Positions 9,848 to 24,800 of a stretch of 64,000 nt of DNA are shown piece after piece; within the stretch, counting starts at the first letter, position 1, and every line of letters starts with the position of its first letter. The translations under genes were made by a program, and so were the position numbers. This DNA comes from Batillaria attramentaria (lineage: Eukaryota; Mollusca; Gastropoda; Batillariidae): the NCBI GenBank assembly GCA_018292915.2, contig JACVVK020000094.1, positions 955,001 to 1,019,000 of the forward strand, in the 5' to 3' direction. The notes under the pieces are model-generated. The model was given only the letters and a program-made list of their open reading frames with translations, did not search any database and was not told the origin of the DNA.

Positions 9848-12800
9848 TCAAACTTTTTGCACCGGGAATCTCTGTGAGGCCTCCAGCCAGAAGACTTGCT
9901 GCTGCACTTTGGTCACCTTTTCCTTTACTGCCTTCCAGAAGGACTCGCTTGTCCACTCTCCGGGCCGGATGGTCAGGCTCTCTGTCAACACACAGTAAAG
10001 CTTGACTTGCACAGTCGATTTACCAATCAACAAAGTCATGCATGACAATACAAAGTCTGACCATGTTCTTCATGCTGGTTTAGTTCTGCCATTTCTGAGT
10101 GCATCATGAAAATATCCCATGAATCGGATGCATTTGTAAAAATACTGGGCGAGTGGCATCCCATGAAACCTGATCATGAAAATACGCATCTCACTCACCT
10201 GCACTCCTAACAAATGTTAAGTATGGTGGTATCTTATAGACAACAAAACTGAACGTATCAATTTCTAGAACATAGTTCAGGCCTGAATAAAGGCAGTTAT
10301 TATAAAAAATAAAAAGGTAGGGGCACACAGGGATCGATTTTCTCGCGCGCCGTGCGACTATGTCTCATATTTTGATAAAATGTCGCATAGAAATTTCGCA
10401 AAATGCGTCATATGTCGCACAAACATGACATCACAAGTGCACTTCACAACGCGAAGCAGAGATGCGCTGTCTGTGTCAGTCATACAGTCTGTTACACTAA
10501 TCTAATTTTAGTGATGAGGCTTACTTATCCCGCTCGCCGCGCGCGCTGCCAGGAACTCTCGCTCGAAAGAGTTGCAAAAAAATATTGGCGCGTTATCAGT
10601 TTTCTCAGTTCTGCGATCGAGAGGTCCTTTTCCGTTCAGAACCTTAACGTCACTGCACTTAGGAACAGGCTCTCGGCACAGACATGTGACAGAGTGATGC
10701 GGGTGAACTTGATTGTCTCATAGAAAATGAAAATGTCTCAAAAAAATGACTGGTCAAGGAGACAATGTCTCATTGGCATATTTGAGTAAATCCATCCCTG
10801 GGCACATACTACATGTAAGTTGATAAAAAAAAATATATAAAAACACCACACAGGCAGCAATGTGCACTCACCACTGTGCAAGCCAACTTTGTGTACAAAT
10901 TCCTCCAGTTCTTTCTGCTTCTCCATTTCCTGCTTGAACTCAACCTGCAGGTTGTTGTTCCCCAGGATGCGTCTGGAAAAAAGCCAAGGATGTCAAATCA
11001 GTCACATGCACATATGGTTAAATACAAAGTTACTGTGAACAGAAACTAAACTGCAGACTCAGGAAAGAGTGCCACTGGACTTGTGTGACCAAATTTAATT
11101 CCCCATTCTCAGAAAGAACAGAGTTTTCAGGCATGGATCATTGTGATGATTGCTATGCTGCTCTGCACTGCTAAACAGCACTGAGTATTCTTCACCAGTA
11201 TGTATGTTTTGAGATTCCACAGACTGAGCTTGGTCCACAATGCTGACCTGCACTGCCAGATCTGGTTTCAGTAGTTCTTAGAATGTTTGTTCCAACATTC
11301 CACAAAATGAGCCTGGTTTTATTTGAACACAATTCAGCCAGTCCTCATGCTGATGTGTTTTTAAAAATGACTGATACTTCATACTTTAAATCATCCTGAC
11401 TTAATTATATACATGTAGTTAGTCTCACAAGCTTTCCGGAGCTAACCTGAGTGTGGTAACAGACTCTTCTGACTGAAGGTTGATGATGATGATGATGTAC
11501 TTGTAAACATCACTGTTGTGATCCTTGGGGCGTGCCTCCCACACAATCAAATTGTGCTTGTCGTCAGGCTGCAAAAGATACGTCAACAAAAATATGAAAC
11601 CTTACTCATATGTTCTGCTGCCCACTTTCATTGCAGACAGTGGGAAAAAATGTGTAGGCAGTGAACAAGAGATTTTCAGAAAGTGGGATTAGAGCAAAAT
11701 ATCAGCATTCCACGTATGACTGACTGAATGAAACAATTGTTCAAGGATTGTGTCTTACAGGCAATGGGGGTCTGAAAAGCATGCTACAAATCTGAAGTGA
11801 CTCACAATAAGTCAACCAAACTTGACTTACTGTAGCAAAAAGTTGTGAAGAGGACTCAACACGGCTGTCTGAAATACATCAAAAGTAACGCATAAATACA
11901 GGCATGCTAAGCAAAAGGTATATAACCTTACTTTCACGAAAAATCATTTTATTAAATGGAATTTCAGAAAACAACGTATGTTACAATGACAATCACATAT
12001 TCAAAGAAATGTACACCTGACCAAGGTGGAAAGTGTTGGTGGCTTGACAACCCACCTGTAAATATGTTGGCCCAGTCCGTTGCTGCTCCTTCTACACAAC
12101 TGATCATAGCCGGTGACAGACCCATCAGCAATACTGGCAGTGGGCGGCTTGCTGTTGTAAATACAATCATTACACTGTCACTAGAAAGCTGGTAAAAGTT
12201 ACGTGTACTAAAACAGACCAAGCTCCATTTCCAAAGTTGGTAAAAAAAAATTTAAAAAAAATAAAAAACACAATAACACAACATTGTCAAGAAACTCAGG
12301 GCAATTCAAGTGAGCTGGGTGACTTACATTAGACCTAATATGTGAAGTAGCAATTGGCGTTATGTGTATCAGTTCCCTAGCCTGAGGATGGGGGCATTTT
12401 GTTTTTCCAGGTGTCTGCGTTTGTCTACGTAAAGACAGTTTGGACAACCACTTGAGGGACTCTCTGTCACATGCCTGTTCCTTGTTATCATTATTATTGT
12501 GACGGAAGATGATAGGCGGTCGGTGGTCTAGTGGTTAAGAGACTTGTCACCAATGCGAGAGGTCAGGGGTTCGAGCACCACTCGGGGCAAAGAATTTTTC
12601 CTTCTCGTATGTGGCACCGTTCATTCGGGCCGATCGTCGGGGGTTCTCTCCGGGTACTCCGGCTTCCTCCCCCTCTGCTTTGGAAATGTTCAGCCCACCA
12701 AGTTTGAAAAATAAATGCATATCTAAATTCCTTAAATATAAATAGCTGAGCTGACCCTTCGCACCACGTGATTGTAATACGTTTATGTCTTGTGTGTGAG

Positions 12801-15800
12801 AGAATGCGTGTGATTCACGTGAGCGTGCGTGTTGGGTTTAGCTCGCGGTGCTTTAAGCCAAAATATTTGGGATAAAGCGCCTATATTAATGCGATTATTA
12901 TTATTATTATTATACAATAAGCATGTGAGGGGACATACAGAATACATACCTTTCATGGGAAGTACTCTGGTGTAATTGGAAACAATGGAGGTCTGATGGT
13001 GCAGGCCTTTTCCAAACCCTGAGGATGGATTATGAAGAAAAGGTAATAGTATTCACACAATATAAGCATAGGTGACAGGCACTAGAAAACAACCAACCAG
13101 CAATGAATATTTTGTCATATGACTGTTGTCTAGCACAGTTCATCACCGGTATCCACCAAGTTTCCCATCTTCTACAGCAGATGCATGAGAAACAAATAAC
13201 TTACTGAATGCGTTCTTTCTCTGCAAAGAACCTTTGTCATCGCAGCTAGGGGAACGTCGCAGAAAAGGACTGTCCAGATGTGATCTGAGGCATGATGAAA
13301 TAAACAACATCAACCAACCACCATCGTCAAACGAAACCGAACTACAAAACAACAACACAAAACAAAAGAACACTTGGCCCCGTATATGTATACACATTGT
13401 CAACAGAGTTTACAAGTCATCATAAAGGATACTGATAGCTCTGGTGTACTTGTTATGTGAGGTTCACAGCTGCTGGGTTCTATACATCCTTTGGTCAGGC
13501 CAAATGAAAGCTACACAATTGTTTTTTGTTACTCAAACCCCATGGTGTAATATGCATAGTCCATTCTGCATGCAGACCTGTCCATGCTGGTTATGAATCC
13601 GCGCTGATCATGGCAGAGTTGTCCAGTGCTCTTGTTCACCTTCACTGCCTGCCAACGCTCACCTCCAGTTTCTTGTACATACAGAATGTCCCCTTCAGAA
13701 ATCGCCAGTGTTTGGGTTGCTGCATCACCTGCTTCACGAATGTTAGATCTGCAAAGATATACAAATTCCACTGAGCAATCCACAACTGCAGGACTGATAC
13801 TAAGATATTTGTTAGAACTAGAAAGGCAGAAGCCTCCATGGCTCCCTTGTGGGTGAAGGTCATTCAAAACCTCTGGCATCTGTAGATTCCGAGAAAATGC
13901 TAATGTAAAATTTTCAGACAGACAGCTTTAGTTACCTTGAGCTTGAGTCAAGGTCATTCAAAATGATATATTTTGAAAGGTCTTGCGGTGGTCTATCAGC
14001 ATGCCAAGTTTGGTGCCTCTGTTGTTTGCAGATTCTGAGAAAATGACAATGTTAACGTTTTTCTGGACACACACCAACAGACAGACAGACAGACAGGCAG
14101 ACGACGGAGGGTTATTGCATAGACTCCCTTTGTTGCACAAGGGAGCAAAAAAAAAAAAAAAAAAAATTGCTGAACCATGTAACATCAGTCTGTGGTTTTG
14201 TCTTGGCATACACTTATACAGGGGTGAATGGTCTCTGTTTTAACTCAAAGTACTTGCAACCAACACAGACTTTCAAGATACAGTACTTTTCTTAGAGACT
14301 TCCAGCACCAGAGATGCTGAACTGGTAAGTACGCAAGTCACACATGATTTAAGCTTGCATAAGACTTTGTATCTGCCAGGCTGATTAAAAAACAAAATCA
14401 AAGCCTTGCCTGATGAAAAAATTGGAGATGGGATCTTGAGCTGCTGATGCATGAACTTTCACCTCGGTCTGGTCATGCCTAGAGGGATAAACAATAATAA
14501 TATAACAATGATAAACTATAATGTAAAACAGACTTCAACACTTGATAATCAGTTTCATCATGACATTTGTTTTTAGGAATTTTCATCATGGCCTTGACCC
14601 TAAAGAGAGGTTACTCAAAAATAAAATGATGCTGAAAAATGTCTCGCACAAATTACCGCTGTGTCATGATTTATTGTTTCTACTATCTGTAGTTGTTGAG
14701 AAAAGGCCAATGCTGAAGTGTACCACTGTCATATGAACGACAACAGATGATGGAGAAAAATCATGCAGACGAAACTTTTGTCACACAAGTATACAAAATT
14801 AGGCAAGCAGTGGTGTGAACACTGAGTAAACTCACGGGCAAAAAATCTCCATCTGTTCAAAAATGGAGGAAGACAGGGAGGAACAGCTAGACAATGTACT
14901 GCAACTGTCATCTGTGACATCAACACAACATTCAGTTGCCAAAAAAAACAAAAAAAAAAACCCACAAAAACAGAAAATATAAAATACCAACAAAGAAGGA
15001 AAAATATGTTTAGGGCGAAACTAAGACCATTGCAACTAATAAGATATAAGGAAACAATCTTCTATGGCAGGAACAGGGCCCGTATGTAAAACTTGAGGTT
15101 AATTTAACCCACAGCTACAGGCCTAACCCAGACTAGGACAAAAGAAACCCCAAAACAAAATTAAACAAAAAAGGAAGCGAAGAAAGAAAGACAAGATCCT
15201 TCTATAACGGCATAGGCACCTCACTGGTAAGGACCCGCTTCCTGATTTAAAACAAAACACAACAGAAAATTTAACCCTAGAGCGGTAGTTTAGTTCGAGA
15301 GTAGACCCTATCCTGGGGCTAAACTCCCTAACCCCGACTACACTCCCACTCAGCAAAATTTAGATTCATTGCAAACATAAATTGATCATGATTTTTTTTT
15401 TTTTTTTTTTTTTGGTAAGGCCACTGGTGCACAATCCCAAACTTCCTTAGCAGGAATTGAGTTAAAACATAAACAAGTATACATTCATACCAATTTCATG
15501 TTTTAAAAACATACTTGTGCAAAACTTGCTAATCTAGAGAACCTCAAACTTTCCTACACAACAATTAATTTGGCAATATATGTACCAACAACCATCACCA
15601 CAAAGATGACATTTGCACTCAAAAATGCAGAGTTCCAAACCTGTGAGAGTTTTTCACAAGAAGAAAATGATTTCTGTACAAAATTACGTACAAGAGAAAA
15701 AGACTGTTCAGCAGTTAATGAAGACACGTAACTTCAGCCTGCAAACCATGGTAATATCAGAGACATAATATGTCTCTGTTATGTATGTCTCTGGTAATAT

Positions 15801-18800
15801 CTACATGAATCACCATGTAATATAAAAAAAAAGTGTAATAAAGAAAGATGTTACTCTACATGATGGTCAGTTGTGCTCTGCTTATTTCACCTGTTGAAAG
15901 AATTCCAGTTACAAAAAGGTACATCTGTAGTGGTTTACATTCAAAAAACTTGTTTGAAATACATTTCAATGAGCAGAATGTTCTTGAAGTGTTTAACAGA
16001 AGAAGTGTTACAAGCAAAAGTGAAAATAAAATGTAAGTGATATGTTAACCACCTGGCCATTGTGTAAAAAGCATATAAGTATCACTTAGCTCTTGAAGAT
16101 CACCTGAGGTGTGAGTTCACTAAAATTGTGTACATGCACATGAGTGTTCACCCACACACTAGGTACATACTGTAACCAAGAAATAATAACTAATCATAAA
16201 AGCAACTGTGGTTCGACATAGAAGCAAAGCATGTGGATGCACATCAATTTGACTGATCTACCATAAGTTGTTGCAACTCTTGGAATTTGCAAGGAAAATT
16301 CCAGAGGCAATACAGTCAAAGATGTGCAAAGGGTAGAGAACAAAAGTGAGGACATTCAGAAGCAACTGGAATACTTCATGACAAACAGGCTGCAATTTTA
16401 TTTCGTTTTTTTTTTTCTTCTTTTTTTTTATAAACCCCAAAAATGTGAATAAGAAAGCATCCACAGCAATATCACTGTTCACCTTCACAGTCGCTATATT
16501 TCTTTGCCACCTTTGCATTCTCACCACCTGCTGTGGCACTAGGGTACACGTACCACTAAATGGACGCATACCTTAATGATAATAATAATGAGTATAGAAT
16601 AGGCGCTTTACCCAATTTCATGAATCAGCTCAAAGCCCCGCGAACTGAACCCAACACGCACGCTCACGTGAATCACATGCATTCTCTCACACACTTGACG
16701 TAAACACATTACAATCATGCGGTGCGAAGGGTCAGCTCAGCTATTTAAATTTTGGGATTTAGAATTGCATTTATTTTTCAAATTTGATGGGCTGAACATT
16801 TCCAAAGCAGAGGGGGAGGAAACCGGAGTACCCGGAGAAAACCGACGACCGGCCTGAATCAACGGTGCCACATACGAGAAGGAAAAATTCTTTGCCCCGA
16901 CGGAGTGGGACTCGGGCCCCTGACCTCTCACACTGGTGACAGGTCTCTTAACCACTAGACCACCGACCGCCCCAACCGACCGACCTTAAATAGGGCGTAT
17001 ATCCATATTCACTAAGCCAACTTATGTTTTAAAAGTTTCGCTTGTGAGTGCTCCTGTACGCTTGAAATACTCTATCTTTATGGTCAGTGCAAATATTAAC
17101 GCAATACAGACTACAGAATACTTTACTGATCCCAAAATTGGGAAATTGCAGTTCTGGCCCCCATACTAGTAAAACACACAACTGATAAACATTTTAATAA
17201 ATGAGACTACAAAAATAAGTACATGTAAAACAGACGGTCTTGACCAGTAAAATTACTTAATATCAAGAATAAAACACACTATCACATAATACAATTTCCT
17301 GTCACATTCAACACTTATTCAGGGTTGCACATTTAAGTCGGTCCCAGGACATTGACCTATAAAAATTTAAAATGTCCTATTTTTCCCACCTCAAGCGGAC
17401 ATTTGTCCTGTTAAAATTTTTATTGCCACTAAGTGGCCAGGACACTGTGTCCTAGCTATCACTTTGCTGTTTCCAGGACACTTAGTCCTGTAGAAGCTGT
17501 GGAAAATGTGCAACCCTGCTTATTGACATTCCGACATTCACTCTGCACATTCACACTTCACATTCACTCGCTCTGCTCTTTCTCTCTCTCCTCGATCCTG
17601 TGAGCATACAAATCATAAATATTGCCCCTTTAATTCACAGCTATGCTAAATGAACAAATTGCAGTTGGAGTAGTAGTCAAAAAACTGACAAGTATGCCAG
17701 ATGGTGTATTCATGTATAGAGGAACTCTGCTTGCTAAAATTTGTACGCACTCTCTTTTGTCCATTCTCTAGACCGAAAGTCAACATTTAAGTGAATCTGA
17801 TGCTGGCATCAAATGTGCTGCTGCGTGCAACAAACATGCATGAAAACCGTCCCCCGTAGTGTAGTGGTTAGCACTTCGGACTATGGACCGGGAGACCGGG
17901 TTTGAGTCCCAGCCGAGGCAAGCGGGATTTTTCCTACCTAGGTTGGCTCCTACCCAGAGCGGGTGTGCTATGGGCCCAATGGGGAGGCTGTTGCCACACA
18001 GCCAAGCTTCACCCACTTCACGGGTGCGACTTTGGGGGTGCTTCCCTTGGTATGACACGTCTTATGATGTGGATGATTACACGGCCGGCACCGCAGGTGC
18101 CATAGTTCCCGGGCCTGGTTAATGCCGGGATATTTATGACAGGAAGCGTGGAATGCGGCCCTGTCCCGCAGTCCCAAACCACACGGACCTCCATAGCATT
18201 ATCTCACCTTCATCCTCATCTCCATCATCATGCATAAAATAAATTTAAAAAATGCCCCGACTTCCGAGCCCTCCATGGATTCCACCCATTACCAGGGAGG
18301 AACACCACTGGAGCCGGCAAAGAGTTGTGGCAGCAAAAAAAAACAAAAAAAACATGCATGAAATATTCCCACAGAAGTTGTATCATAGCAGCATCAGTGA
18401 ATGAGAAACAAGATACTCAAGCAGAAACAACACTGTGCATATGAAGATGCATTGAAAAGAACACGCATACAGTCTCCTACATCAAAAACACGAAGCAAGC
18501 AAACAACAATCATCAGATGCACACAAAGTTTTTGAAAACAAGATTTTAAAAATGTATAAAAAAAAATTCTGGCATGCTGGTGTCCTATATTACAAATTAG
18601 TGGTTTTGGTGTTATTCGGCACATCTAAATTAAAGAAACTTTTTTAAAGGCGCTATAGAGCCCACGCTTTGACTGATGCCCTGTGTCTTCGAAAGGATTT
18701 AGTTAACACAAGTGCCAACATGTCTTCAGAAGACACAGCGAAAATTTTGATAAAAAAAACAACAAACAAACAAACAAACAAACAAAAAACACTAACAGAT

Positions 18801-21800
18801 GACCCCAAAATTTATCGACCACCACAGTGATCATCAAGGATCATATCGGATTCCTTTTGGCACCCAAACCTGGGCTCCTGGTGTGCAAACTATACATCTC
18901 GTCTACTGGGTTTTATAGAAGTATTAACACTCTGCACATCTATGCGCTTCTTGGTACTTTTCCACGTGCATGAAGTAGTATTATATTCTGAAATTATAAA
19001 AGTATCTAACCCGTGAATATTCTGCCTGACCGTTTGGGTGAAGGCAACGGGCTGTCTGGTTGGAACCAGAATGCATCTGAAACGACAACTCAGATATTTA
19101 GAATACTTAATCGCCAGTGATGTGATATTCATTGGTATCATCCTACAGTTGAACCCTCAGTCTGACAATACTATTGTTCAATACTGCTAGACAGATCTCA
19201 TATCCTGGCTGGAAAAAATACAAATGAATGCAAACCACTCATGTATCTCCATACACAAACTGCTTTGGATGAGGGACCACCTGTTTCAGAGTGTTTGACA
19301 AGAGTAGCAGCTGATGACGGGAAGCGCAGCAGGCATGGTACATGTATGCTGAAATGCTTAAGCATTTGTTGCTGCTGCTACATTTGCATGATTTGTCTTG
19401 CTGCGGCCTGCCAGTAATATTCATGCGGTTTGTTGAAATCTACTCAAGCAACAAGGCCCATCATCACCGGCAGCAAATCCTTAACATACCTCATTACTGA
19501 ACCGCCATACTGTCACAAGAGTGCAACAGTAAACACCAACATAAAAAAAAGGTGTGTAACAGAGAACTGATATGACCTTGCAGGGCAGAAGCATATAACA
19601 CGTTTGAAAGCTCCACAGTGCAAAGACACTTGAACACCATAATCACCATCATCATCATCCTCCGGACTTGCAGCCTGTTTCAATGGATCCCTCTTCCGCA
19701 CTGACCCCAGGTGGACTTTTGTGGAATCTGTGCGTGTAGGGACATCACCATCTGAACCTGCTGGGCTGGTGAAGCTGCCATTCTCCGAATCTGTTATAAA
19801 GAACAGACCAAAGAGTGTACAATCGTCTAGTTTCAACTAAATTTTGCAGAGAGATATCTTACAAAAACACTCAATTTCAGGCATCAGTTTTCCCACTCCC
19901 TCCAAAAAAAGGAAAAACAGTACATTGTAAAAACAAAGAGGAGACAGTACTGAACAACAACATAAACGGCACAGGAGAGGCTGAACTCCGCGGAGCGGCT
20001 ATAAAAACTCATGCCTGCACTTTACCTTTAATTACCTTATCTCTAATCTAAGCTGATTTTTCATAGCAGCAGTCTGCATTAGCCATGCTTAAAGCAGTGG
20101 CACACCGCCATCACAACCTTTGAGTATGTCCATCACATTACATGAAGTCGACTTCGAATTTCTTACACTTCATGCTGAGAAGAAAGATGACTATAAGGTT
20201 ACCACAAACAAACTGGGGAAAGATCACTATTACAGTGAGTCACTTTGTTTGCGCTCACCAGCTGGATAACTTATACTATACATATTTTAATGACGATCGG
20301 AAAGGAAGGCAAAAGATCTTGTCTTTGATTTATGGGTACACGCATGCAATCGCTAATCATTCCACACAGTTGAACGGAACCACAAATATTGTAAGCATTA
20401 AATTGATGAAGGTATTGTGATCAACTTAAACAAACCAAGGGAGATAGTTCATCTATGACCGTGGCGTAAACTGACTGTGTATGTGCGTATTTTCAGAACA
20501 AATGTGTAGACATGTTTAAGCATACACTGAAGTTAAGTTGTTTTTTTTGTAAACTGCAGTGTGCATGAAAAAGACACTGAGAAATGCATGCACATCAGCC
20601 AGACGTACGTAATATGAAGTACAGCAAAACCTGTTTGTAATGGCCAGCATAGGAAGGAATCAACACATGATCTTGAGCTGTCTTGCATCCACATGAATTA
20701 GTGCATCGTACATGATAGCAAGAAAATGAGTGTTTCAATGATATATATGTATTTATCATATAGCATACACACAAAACTGCTCAGTAACTGTCTTTTATCT
20801 AAACTACAGTAATTTAGTATAGTAGTATATAAAACTAGAGGGGCAAAGCCTCCTTGGCTCACTTGTGAGATGGGTCAAGGTCATTCAAAAGAGTATGTTT
20901 GTAAAGTTATCACTGTCTGTCCTGAAGTAAGATGTCTCTTGTGTTCATAGTTCCTAAGAAAATGGTTAATGGCAACATAACAATTTTCCAAGGACAGCTT
21001 GTATCACCTTGACTTTGGGTCAAGGTCATTCAAATGAGATCTGTAAGTGAAGAGCTTATCAATGACTATCTTTATGCCATGTTTGATAGCTCTGGTTTTT
21101 GCAGCTTCTGTACAAATGGTAATGTAAAATTCACAACAGACAGCTGTATTGACCTTGACCTTAAGTCAAGGTCATTCAAAAGGCTATGTCTGCATAGGTC
21201 TCATTGCTGCCTATCATTGTGCCTTGTTTGGTGCCTCTGCTATTTGTTGTTTCCGGGAAAATGCTAACGTTAAGGTCTCCGCAAAACAATTTGAGTGGCC
21301 TTGACCTTGACTCAAGGAAACTGAATACAAGTATGCCAGTACAGGTTTTGTCAATGTCTATCATCATGCAAAGTTTGATGCCTCTGGTGTCCCTAGATTT
21401 TGAGAAAATAGCAATTGTAAATTTCCAGTGAGACAGATTTAGTGACCTTGACTGAAGGTCAAGGTCATTCAAACGGTATGTCTTGGAAGGTCTTACTGCT
21501 GTCTATCAGCAAACCAGGTTTGATGCTTCTACCATTTATTGTTTCCGAGAAAATGCCAATGTTAAGGTTTTGGAAGCATTTCCGCAAACAGCTTGTATGG
21601 CCTTGACCTTGACTCAAAGTCACTGAATACAGGTATGTCAGTAAAGTTGTTGTCAATGTCTATCATCATGCAAAGTTTGATGTCTCTGGCTTTTCTAGAT
21701 TCTGAGAAAATGCCAATGTAAAATTTCCAAACAGACAGCTTTGGTGACCTTGACCTTGGATCAAGGTCAGTCAATATGGTATGTTTTGAAAGGTCTTACG

Positions 21801-24800
21801 GCTGTCTATCAGCATGCCAAGTTAGGTGCCTCTGCTATTCATTGTTTCTGAGAAAATGCCAATGTTAAGGTTTTGGAAGGTTTCCGCTAAAGAGCTTTTA
21901 TGGCCTTGACCTTGACTCAAAGTCACTCAATACAGGTATGTCAGTAAAGGTGTTGTCAATGTCTATCATCATGCAAAGTTTGACGTCTCTGGCTTTTCTA
22001 GATTCTGAGAAAATGCCAATGAAAACTAGCAGACAGACAGCTTTAGTGGCCTTGACCTTGGGTCAAGGTCAATCAATATGGTATGTTTTGAAAGGTCTCA
22101 TGGCTGTCTATCAGCAGGCCAAGTTTGGTGCCTCTGCTATTTGTAGATTCTGAGAAAAAGCCAATGTTAAGGTTTACTGTGGACACACAGACAGACAGAC
22201 AGACACACACACACACACACACACAGACAGACAACGGAGGGCTATTACATAGACTCACTTTGTTACACAAGTGAGCCAAAAAAGTGGCCGGAGTGGCAGG
22301 TTTAGCTGTAGGCAAGGGAATGCAGCCAAAAGCACAGCATACCATTTTTAGATCTGTCACCGTTGTATGAGGTGAAGAACTTAAAGGGGTCATCATTACC
22401 AGGGTTGGGAGAAGAGTGAGGGGACAGTCCACTTCTCTGTATCAACCCAGGATCATTTCTCGCTTTCAGGTTTGGCCGGCGATCTCGCCCCAAGTCCCAC
22501 GGCTCTCCCTACAAAAATCATTTTCACAGTCCAGTTACTCTGAAACTCCAGTGTGTTACCATGATATGATAGTTCCTTCAAGATTTTCAAAAAAAGGTTT
22601 GCACTTTTGCAGTATGTTGTAATTACAACTTACAGGCACATGCACATGATGCTTACTTACTTACTTAGGCCCTTGGCTCCACGTGGAGCATAGGCCATCG
22701 ACAACCCTTCGCCATCGCACTCTGTTCTGGGCTAGTCTTGCCACTCCAGTCCAGTTGGTCCCCTGCTTACATAGCTCTGCCTCAGTGTCCCGCCTCCAGC
22801 TGTTGCGAGGCCGGCCTCTCTTCCTTTTCCCCTGCGGGTTCCATGTCAGGGCTTGGCGTGTGGTGCTGGATGCTGGCTTCCTGAGGGTGTGTCCAATCCA
22901 GCCCCACTTCCTCCGCAGGATCTGCTTGGCCACTGGTTCCTGCCCCGCTCGCTCCCACAGCTCTTCATTCCGGATCTTCTCTGGCCATCGGATGTTGAAG
23001 ATGCGCCTCAGACAGGTGTTGAGAAATGTCTGGATCTTCTGCTGCATCGTCTTCGTTGTCCTCCATGTTTCGCATCCGTAGAGCAGAACTGACTTCACGT
23101 TGGAGTTGAAGATGCGAAGTTTGGTTCTTATGCTGACAACTTTGGATGCCCAGACGTTCTTCAGCATGACCATTGCTGCCCTTGCCTTGCCGATTCTGGC
23201 TGTGACGTCTCGGTCTGTGCCTCCCTGTCCATCAACCACACTCCCCAGGTAGACAAAAGACTCCACCTCCCTGATGGGCTCTCCACCGACTGTGACTGGT
23301 GTGTTGGCAGTGGTGTTGATCTTCATCAGCTCGGTTTTCTTCCTGTTGATCTTGAGCCCTGTTCCGGCTGATGTGGCTTCCAGGCACGTAGTCTTGTCCT
23401 GAATCTGGCTGTGGCTGTGAGACAGGAGCGCCAGGTCGTCCGCGAAGTCGAGGTCATCCAGCTGCGTCCAGAGTGTCCACTGTATCCCGTTTTTCCTGCC
23501 TGCTGTAGTGGTCTTCATGATCCAGTCGATGACCAGGAGGAAGAGAAACGGGGACAACAGGCATCCCTGGCGGACTCCGGTCTTCACCTCGAAGCTTTCT
23601 GACAACTGGCCGGCATGGGCAATCCTGCAGCTCATGTCTTGGTAGGTGCACTGGATCAGGGAGATGATCTTCCCGGGAACTCCATAGTGCCTTAGCAGCT
23701 TCCACAGCGCCTCTCTGTCTACACTGTCGAAGGCCTTCTCATAGTCTATGAAGTTGATGTAGAGGGGGGAGTTCCACTCCAGTGACTGCTCCACAATGAT
23801 GCGTAGGCTGGCAATCTGGTCAGCGCAGGACCTGTTCCTGCGAAAGCCTGCCTGCTGGTCTCGGAGCATGGGGTCGACTGCCTCTCTCATCCTCTCCAGT
23901 AGAATTCTGTTGAGAACCTTGCCTGGCACTGACAGGAGCATGATCCCTCGGTAGTTGCTGCAGTCCCTGAGGTCCCCTTTCTTTGGCAGCTTGATGACGA
24001 TCCCTTCTTTCCACTGGGCTGGCACCTCTTCCTTCTCCCAGATCTTGCTGAACAGGCTGTGCAGCATGTTGACGGCTGTCTCTGTGTCTGCTTTAATGGC
24101 TTCTGCTGGTATCTCGTCCGGCCCTGCAGCTTTCCCATTTCTCAGTGTCATGATGGCTTTCCTGATCTCCGCCTTAGAGGGCTTGTCACAGTTGATGGGT
24201 AGTTCTGTCTCAGCTGGTGGGATGTCTGGTGGTGTTTCAGGGATGGGGCGATTTAACAGCTCCCTGAAGTGTTCTGCCCATCGCTTCAGCTGTTCCTCAG
24301 TTGTTGTCAGTGGGTGCCCGTTCTTGTCCTTCACTGGTTTGTCTGTCTGCTGAAATTTGCCCGCGAGCTTCTTGGTCACCTGGTACAGGTCTTTTAGATT
24401 CCCTTGTCGGGCTGCTTCCTCTGCTTGACTGGCCAGGTTGTCGATGTAGTCCCTCTTGTCCTTCCTGGTGCTCCTCTTCACTTCTCTGTCAGCTGCTGTG
24501 TATTCCTCATGTGCCTTTGCCTTAGCTCTTCTTGTTCGGCTCGTGTTCAGTGCAGTTTTCTTCTCTTTCCTAACTTCCAGCTTCTGGATGGTATCAGCAG
24601 AGATCCATTCCTTATGTTGGGTCTTTCTCTTGCCAAGGACCTCTTCGCATGTGTCGTGCCAGAGTTTCTTGCTGTGTTCCCACTGTGTCTCGATGTCCAT
24701 TTCACTGTCTTCTATCAGGTCTTGCAGTGGCTGGAACCTGTTGGAAAGGCTGATCCGGAATGCTGCTTGTGTCTCTGTGTTCCTGAGAAGTCCAACGTTG

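Noticed and set aside
17106..17160. Retroelement 3' tail (ACTTTACTGATCCCAAAATT)
   Set aside because: It resembles the conserved tails of some LINEs and SINEs, but without a body or ends it is too short to annotate.
14479..19637. PDZ-domain exons for the CARMA gene
   Set aside because: I read the minus strand for a PDZ-like stretch and found only the Ser-rich exon at 14911-14836. The remainder is SINE, MITE or AT-rich intron, so no PDZ exon is annotated.
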